64,000 bases of DNA from Pseudarthrobacter raffinosi (GTDB lineage: Bacteria; Actinomycetota; Actinomycetes; Actinomycetales; Micrococcaceae): positions 62,001-126,000 of the forward strand of contig NZ_JAMXBH010000009.1 in the NCBI RefSeq assembly GCF_023913735.1, written 5' to 3'. How positions within the stretch are numbered: the first letter of the stretch is position 1; the number at the start of each line of letters is the position of its first letter. Below, in pieces: positions 59,717-64,000 of this stretch. Position numbers and translations under genes: made by a program. Under the pieces are notes generated by a model. It had not been told where the DNA came from. It searched no databases and saw only the letters and a list, made by a program, of their open reading frames with translations.

Positions 59717-61591
59717 ATGACCGTCATGTCCGAGACCGTCGCGCGGCCATTCGAACAACCGGCCGCCGTCCGCAGCCAGGTCACCGTCCCGCTGCGCTTC
59801 CCTGATGGCTTCGCGGCCACAGCCGAGATCATGACGTTCCATGGGCTGGCCGACGGTAAGGAGCACCTGCTGCTCGCGCTCGGCGAATGGGAGCAGACGC
59901 TCCTGGACCAGGGCCCGGAAGGTACGGCCCCGCTGGTCCGACTGCACAGCGAGTGCCTCACCGGCGACGTGTTCGGCAGCGAGCGCTGCGACTGCGGACC
60001 CCAGCTGCGCGAGGCAGTCGAGGAGATTGCCGCCGTCGGGGGCTTCCTGCTGTACCTCCGGCAGGAAGGGCGTGGCATCGGCCTGTACTCCAAGCTCGAC
60101 GCCTATGCCCTGCAGGACACCGGCCTGGATACCTACGAAGCCAACGTTGCCCTGGGTCGCGGCGAGGACGAGCGGGACTACAGCGCCGCCGCCCAGATGC
60201 TCGGAGCGCTTGGCGCCGGCCGGATCCGCCTCCTCACCAACAACCCGGACAAAGTAGGGCAGCTGACGGCCCTCGGCGTTGACGTCTCGGAGCAGGTCCC
60301 CACCGGCGTGCACCTCTCGGAGGCGAACCACCGCTACCTGGCCGCGAAGCGCAGCCATACAGCGCACACCATTGAGCTTCCCGAAGAGGTGCTCCCGGCC
60401 GTGATGCCGACCGCGGCGGCTGTGGCAGTTCCGACGCACGACGAGCTGCTAGCCCGGGTGGATGCCCTCGTTCCCCGGCTGCGGGAACGCGCATCTGAAA
60501 CCGAGGAGATCCGCCGTATTCCGGAAGCCACCATGGCTGAACTGAAGGCGGCGGGCGTATTTCAGATGCTCGCGCCTAAGGCCGTGGGCGGCTTCGGCCT
60601 GGGGCTGGAAACCTACGTGGAGGTGGTCCGCCACCTCGCCCAGGGATGTGTCTCCACGGCGTGGAGCGTCGGGCACCTGGTGGAACATGTCTGGATGCTG
60701 GCCCGCTGGCCGCAGGAAGCCCAGGATGAAGTCTTCGCCAACGGGCCGGCGCCCTTGGCTGCCGCCACCGGCGCCCCTCCAGGTAAAGCAGAGAAGGTTC
60801 CCGGCGGGTTCATTATCTCGGGCCGCTGGAGCTTCGCCTCCGGTGTCATGCATTCTGAGTGGGCGCTCCTGGCTGTGCAGCACGGCGAGATCCGCCTACA
60901 GTGCCTGGTCCCGGTGTCCGATCTTGACCTCCTGGACGTCTGGCACACGGCCGGCCTGCGGGGGACAGGAAGCAACGATCTCCGGACGGAGAATCTCTTT
61001 GTCCCAGCGCACCGCGCTCTGGAGTGGAACCTCCTGGCCGCCGCGGACAACCCCGGCAGCCGCATCCATCCGGATCCGAACATCCACATCCCCATGGCCA
61101 CGTTCCTGAACATGGTTGCCCCGGCAGCTGCTTTGGGGGCCGCTGAGCACGCCATCGAGGTGTTCCGGGACCTGATGATGGTGCGCAAGGTCAAGCAGAC
61201 AACGCAGGCGCGGCAGGCGGATTCGCCGCTCGCGCAGGCCCGGTTCTCGCAGGCCTTCGGGCAGGTGGCGACTGCGCGGCTGCACTGGCAGGAAGCTGTC
61301 CGGGTGGTGGCCGCTTCCTACGGCCGGCGGCCGGTCGCTTTCACGGATGAGGAGCGGGCACAGTACCGGCTTTCCCTCGGTCTCAGTGGCGCGGCATCCG
61401 CCGAGGCTGTCCGCCTCATCCTGACGGGCTCCGGAGGGAGTGTTCACCGGCTGACGCACCCACTCCAGCGGATCCAACGCGATGTCAATGTACTGCTCAA
61501 CCACGCCTCCCTGACCATGGATCCGATCCTGGAACAGGCAGGCCGCGGACTCCTGGACCTCGGGTTTTCCATCCCGGCGGAGCAGTTCTGA
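59717..61591 (+). CDS. GTP cyclohydrolase II fused to group D flavin monooxygenase
   Basis: A 624-residue two-domain enzyme. Residues about 20-215 are a complete GTP cyclohydrolase II (RibA): zinc ligands Cys80, Cys91 and Cys93 in SECLTGDVFGSERCDCG, catalytic RQEGRGIGLYSKL from 115, EANVALGRGEDERDY and LLTNNPDKV. RibA opens GTP in the first step of riboflavin synthesis. Residues about 242-624 are an acyl-CoA-dehydrogenase-fold flavin monooxygenase of the HsaA/HpaB-like group D (GGFIISGRWSFASG, TAGLRGTGSNDLRTENLFVP). Each part has full family length, joined by an Ala/Val/Pro linker. GAGGAG precedes the ATG. MarR control and the absence of other rib genes suggest an inducible special pathway. 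Confidence 0.88.
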   Translation: MTVMSETVARPFEQPAAVRSQVTVPLRFPDGFAATAEIMTFHGLADGKEHLLLALGEWEQTLLDQGPEGTAPLVRLHSECLTGDVFGSERCDCGPQLREAVEEIAAVGGFLLYLRQEGRGIGLYSKLDAYALQDTGLDTYEANVALGRGEDERDYSAAAQMLGALGAGRIRLLTNNPDKVGQLTALGVDVSEQVPTGVHLSEANHRYLAAKRSHTAHTIELPEEVLPAVMPTAAAVAVPTHDELLARVDALVPRLRERASETEEIRRIPEATMAELKAAGVFQMLAPKAVGGFGLGLETYVEVVRHLAQGCVSTAWSVGHLVEHVWMLARWPQEAQDEVFANGPAPLAAATGAPPGKAEKVPGGFIISGRWSFASGVMHSEWALLAVQHGEIRLQCLVPVSDLDLLDVWHTAGLRGTGSNDLRTENLFVPAHRALEWNLLAAADNPGSRIHPDPNIHIPMATFLNMVAPAAALGAAEHAIEVFRDLMMVRKVKQTTQARQADSPLAQARFSQAFGQVATARLHWQEAVRVVAASYGRRPVAFTDEERAQYRLSLGLSGAASAEAVRLILTGSGGSVHRLTHPLQRIQRDVNVLLNHASLTMDPILEQAGRGLLDLGFSIPAEQF

Positions 61592-61663
61592 CCGGGCGCA
61601 TGGGACCCTTGCAGGACCGCCGGCTTCGGAGAAGGATATGACCCTCACTCGAGGAGGCCAACC

Positions 61664-62641
61664 ATGGTCCAGCTTGGAAAGTTTGAACGGTACCTGATCG
61701 AGGAATTCTTCGACGACTACCGCGCCGGCGCAATGACGCACCGCACCTTCACCCGCCGGGTCGCATTCATCATGGGAAGCATGGCGGCGGCATCGGGCGC
61801 GATGCTGCTCGTCGGATGCACACCCGAGGAAGTCCCACGCAGCACGGACCCCATGCCCACACCCACGCCGTCATCGTCGACGGCGGGCACCGGCACCGCT
61901 TCTGCCGGTGCTGTTCCGGGGGCCAAAAGTCCGCTCTCCGTCCCGGAGGGCGCCGCGGGGCTGACGACGGCGACCGTGCGGTTCCCGGCCGAAAGAACCG
62001 AGATCAGTGGGTACCTCGCCCGGCCCGAATCCGGAGCAGCCGGCCCTGCGGTGCTGGTCTGCCACGAGAACCGCGGCCTGACCCCTCACATCCAGGACGT
62101 TGCCCGCCGCTTTGCCAAAGCCGGGTACGCGGCGCTGGCCCTTGACCTGCTCAGCAGGGAAGGCGGCACCGCCAGCCTTGACTCCGACGCCGTGTCGGGT
62201 GCACTGACCAGCGCCGGCGCCCCACGCCATGTTGCTGACTTCGCGGCGGCCTTTGACTACCTTCAGGGCCAGGACTTCGTGGACTCCGGACGCATCGCCA
62301 TGAACGGGTACTGTTTCGGCGGCGGCATTACCTGGCAGGCGGCAACCGAGCTGGCCGGGCTGAAGGCCACCGCGGCGTTCTATGGTCCGGCGCCGGACCT
62401 GAACAAGGTGCCGGCCATCAAGGCCGCGGTGTTCGGGGTTTATGCCGAACGCGACGCGCGGATCACCGGCGCGATGCCGAGCCTCCGCGATGCCCTGGGC
62501 GCCACCACGGTGACGCACCAGCTCACCGTTTACCCCGGCGTCGACCATGCCTTCCACAACGACACCGGCGAGCGCTACAACGAAACCCAGGCCACGGCTG
62601 CCTGGAACGACACCCTCGCCTGGTTCGGACAGCACGTCTGA
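61664..62641 (+). CDS. Dienelactone hydrolase-family lipoprotein
   Basis: A 325-residue alpha/beta hydrolase. The N-terminus has a twin-arginine-like TRRVAFIM and a hydrophobic stretch ending in Cys52 (LLVGC), so it is probably exported by Tat and lipid-anchored; a Ser/Thr/Pro linker follows. The catalytic set of the dienelactone family is present: Glu in CHENRGLTPHIQDVARR, nucleophile Cys in GYCFGGG, Asp in ERDARI and His in VDHAFHND. It lies 72 bp after the fusion gene in the same direction and may be cotranscribed. Substrate unknown. Confidence 0.88.
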   Translation: MVQLGKFERYLIEEFFDDYRAGAMTHRTFTRRVAFIMGSMAAASGAMLLVGCTPEEVPRSTDPMPTPTPSSSTAGTGTASAGAVPGAKSPLSVPEGAAGLTTATVRFPAERTEISGYLARPESGAAGPAVLVCHENRGLTPHIQDVARRFAKAGYAALALDLLSREGGTASLDSDAVSGALTSAGAPRHVADFAAAFDYLQGQDFVDSGRIAMNGYCFGGGITWQAATELAGLKATAAFYGPAPDLNKVPAIKAAVFGVYAERDARITGAMPSLRDALGATTVTHQLTVYPGVDHAFHNDTGERYNETQATAAWNDTLAWFGQHV

Positions 62642-62668
62642 GGGGTGACGCCAGCACGGTTGATCTGC

Positions 62669-62716
62669 GTAGCGCTATCTGACGTTTTGAGCCTCCAGAA
62701 CGACAGATAGCGCTAC
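62669..62716. repeat. 21-bp near-perfect inverted repeat
   Basis: GTAGCGCTATCTGACGTTTTG and its complement form a hairpin with two mismatches around a 6-base loop (AGCCTC). The outer 13 bp (GTAGCGCTATCTG) are perfect. No T-run. It may be a dispersed intergenic element that also terminates the hydrolase transcript. Confidence 0.75.
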
Positions 62717-62766
62717 TCAGTTGGGAGGGCGGGGCACTCACCCGCGGCCGCGGGTAGTCTTGAAGG

Positions 62767-64000
62767 ATGAGCACCGCAATCCCACTAACGCTCACCTTCG
62801 ACGGGCGTTTCGCCCGCGAACTCGAGGAGTTGGCGGTTCCCTGGCAGGCAGAGGAAGCGCCAGACCCGCAGCTGCTGGTCCTGAACGAGCCGTTGGCCGC
62901 CGAACTGGGCCTGGACCCGTCCTCGCTGCGGACGCCCGAGGGGACCCGGTTGCTCATCGGCAACCAGATTCCTGACGGTGCCACACCGGTGGCCCAGGCC
63001 TATGCCGGCCACCAGTTCGGCGGCTACTCACCCCTGCTCGGCGACGGGCGGGCCCTCCTGCTGGGTGAGGTCACGGACATCCACGGGCAGCTTCGGGACA
63101 TCCACCTCAAGGGCTCCGGCCGGACACCGTTCGCCCGCGCAGGTGACGGTCTCGCCGTCGTCGGTCCCATGCTGCGCGAGTACGTCGTCAGCGAAGCCAT
63201 GCACGCCATGGGCATCCCCACCACGAGGTCCCTTGCCGTGGTGGCCACGGGCCGGCCCGTCCGCCGCGAAACCATGCTGCCCGGCGCCGTGCTCACCCGG
63301 GTGGCCAGCAGCCACTTGCGCGTTGGCAGCTTCCAGTTCGCCCGCGTCAACGGCGAGACGGACCTTCTGCGCCGCCTGGCCGATCACGCCATCAGCCGCC
63401 ATTATCCGGACGCGGCGCTCGCCGACAAGCCCTACCTTGCGTTCTTCGATGAGGTCATAGCAGCACAGGCGTCACTGGTGGCGCACTGGATGCTGGTGGG
63501 CTTCGTCCACGGCGTGATGAACACCGACAACATGGCCATCTCCGGCGAGACCATCGACTACGGTCCCTGTGCGTTTATGGACGCCTTCAACCCCGGCGCG
63601 GTCTACAGCTCCATCGACGCGGACGGACGCTACGCCTACGCCAACCAGCCGGTCATCGCCGAATGGAACCTCACCCGGCTCGCTGAAGCACTCCTGCCCC
63701 TGCTCCATGAAGACCAGGACCAGGCCGTGGCGCTCGCCGTTGAATCCCTCGGCGCCTTCCGCACGCTGTACAGCGCTGCCTGGTCAGCCGGCATGAAGTC
63801 CAAGCTTGGACTGCACTCGGACACGAACGACGACGTTGCGTCGCCCCTGGTGGACGGTCTGCTGGCGCTGCTCCAGGAAGGCCAGGTGGATTACACGTCC
63901 TTCTTCCGTAGCCTCGGCTCGGCGGCCCGCGGGACCCCGGAAACTGCGCGGTCCATGTTTGCGGACCCGGGCGCCTTCGACGCCTGGGCCGCACGGTGGC
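62767..64000 (+). CDS. selO: SelO/YdiU pseudokinase-fold AMPylase, 5' part
   Basis: SelO proteins transfer AMP from ATP to Ser, Thr or Tyr of target proteins (AMPylation) in redox stress. The 411 residues before the window edge contain [23 protein letters not shown], the [16 protein letters not shown] loop, [25 protein letters not shown] and the [19 protein letters not shown] metal-binding motif. AAGGATG marks the start. The gene runs off the right end of the window, so the C-terminus (which carries a redox cysteine in many homologues) is unseen. Confidence 0.95.
   Translation, partial: MSTAIPLTLTFDGRFARELEELAVPWQAEEAPDPQLLVLNEPLAAELGLDPSSLRTPEGTRLLIGNQIPDGATPVAQAYAGHQFGGYSPLLGDGRALLLGEVTDIHGQLRDIHLKGSGRTPFARAGDGLAVVGPMLREYVVSEAMHAMGIPTTRSLAVVATGRPVRRETMLPGAVLTRVASSHLRVGSFQFARVNGETDLLRRLADHAISRHYPDAALADKPYLAFFDEVIAAQASLVAHWMLVGFVHGVMNTDNMAISGETIDYGPCAFMDAFNPGAVYSSIDADGRYAYANQPVIAEWNLTRLAEALLPLLHEDQDQAVALAVESLGAFRTLYSAAWSAGMKSKLGLHSDTNDDVASPLVDGLLALLQEGQVDYTSFFRSLGSAARGTPETARSMFADPGAFDAWAARW

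Overview
The window is a 64 kb piece of a high-GC actinobacterial chromosome, most likely Arthrobacter or Pseudarthrobacter (Micrococcaceae). This is inferred from strong G/C codon bias, many GTG and TTG starts, class Ib nrdHIEF, a MoxR/VWA operon of actinobacterial type, and gene neighbourhoods such as proB-proA-nadD-rsfS. The only strain-level evidence is general gene order, so the genus is an inference.

Layout. 0-5 kb: proline synthesis (proB end, proA), a small membrane protein, nadD, a membrane-anchored Pro/Ala-rich protein and rsfS, then two tandem tRNA-Ala(GGC) genes, each with its own promoter and a hairpin terminator. 5-9.4 kb: a cyclopropane-synthase-like methyltransferase, a PhnA-type zinc ribbon, a flavoprotein and an RsmC/RlmG-type methyltransferase. 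9.5-14 kb: a ROK regulator with a sugar ABC importer (binding protein and two permeases, no ATPase). 14.3-19.5 kb: a MoxR/DUF58/VWA/TPR operon in which the DUF58 gene has lost an internal segment and is out of frame. 19.6-23.2 kb: metF-metE behind a long leader. 23.3-30.6 kb: a DUF2004 protein, a LysR regulator, a flavoprotein-DUF1365-Cfa lipid-modification operon and a BTAD regulator. 30.7-34.9 kb: nrdHIEF with two NrdR-like boxes.

34.9-47.6 kb is an accessory island. It opens with two arrays of about 21-bp repeats. A lower-GC pair follows: a membrane protein and a CHAP-domain protein. The rest is a leftward type I restriction-modification operon. That operon is led by an HTH protein fused to degenerate HsdM-like and HsdS-like segments, then hsdM, hsdS, a 399-bp block of eight perfect or near-perfect palindromes, a cN-I-type 5'-nucleotidase and hsdR. 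A 22-bp perfect palindrome sits just upstream of the operon.

47.7-53 kb is a zone of duplication and decay. An intact DUF4352 lipoprotein gene is followed by two broken copies, and each broken copy begins next to hairpins of the same family as those inside the restriction operon. An aminotransferase, a truncated EEP nuclease gene and a Phd/RelE toxin-antitoxin pair lie between them. 53-57 kb carries a cupredoxin lipoprotein, a Rieske-tailed FAD oxidoreductase and small membrane proteins. 57.2-59 kb holds three truncated or frameshifted genes meeting at two breakpoints. 59-62.7 kb has a MarR regulator divergent from a one-polypeptide fusion of GTP cyclohydrolase II and a group D flavin monooxygenase, with two operator-like inverted repeats between them, then a dienelactone-hydrolase-family lipoprotein. 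The window ends inside a SelO/YdiU gene.

The best candidates for something undescribed are the RibA-monooxygenase fusion, the restriction operon with its pseudo-HsdM/HsdS leader and embedded nucleotidase, and the dispersed TTGCA-cored palindrome family.
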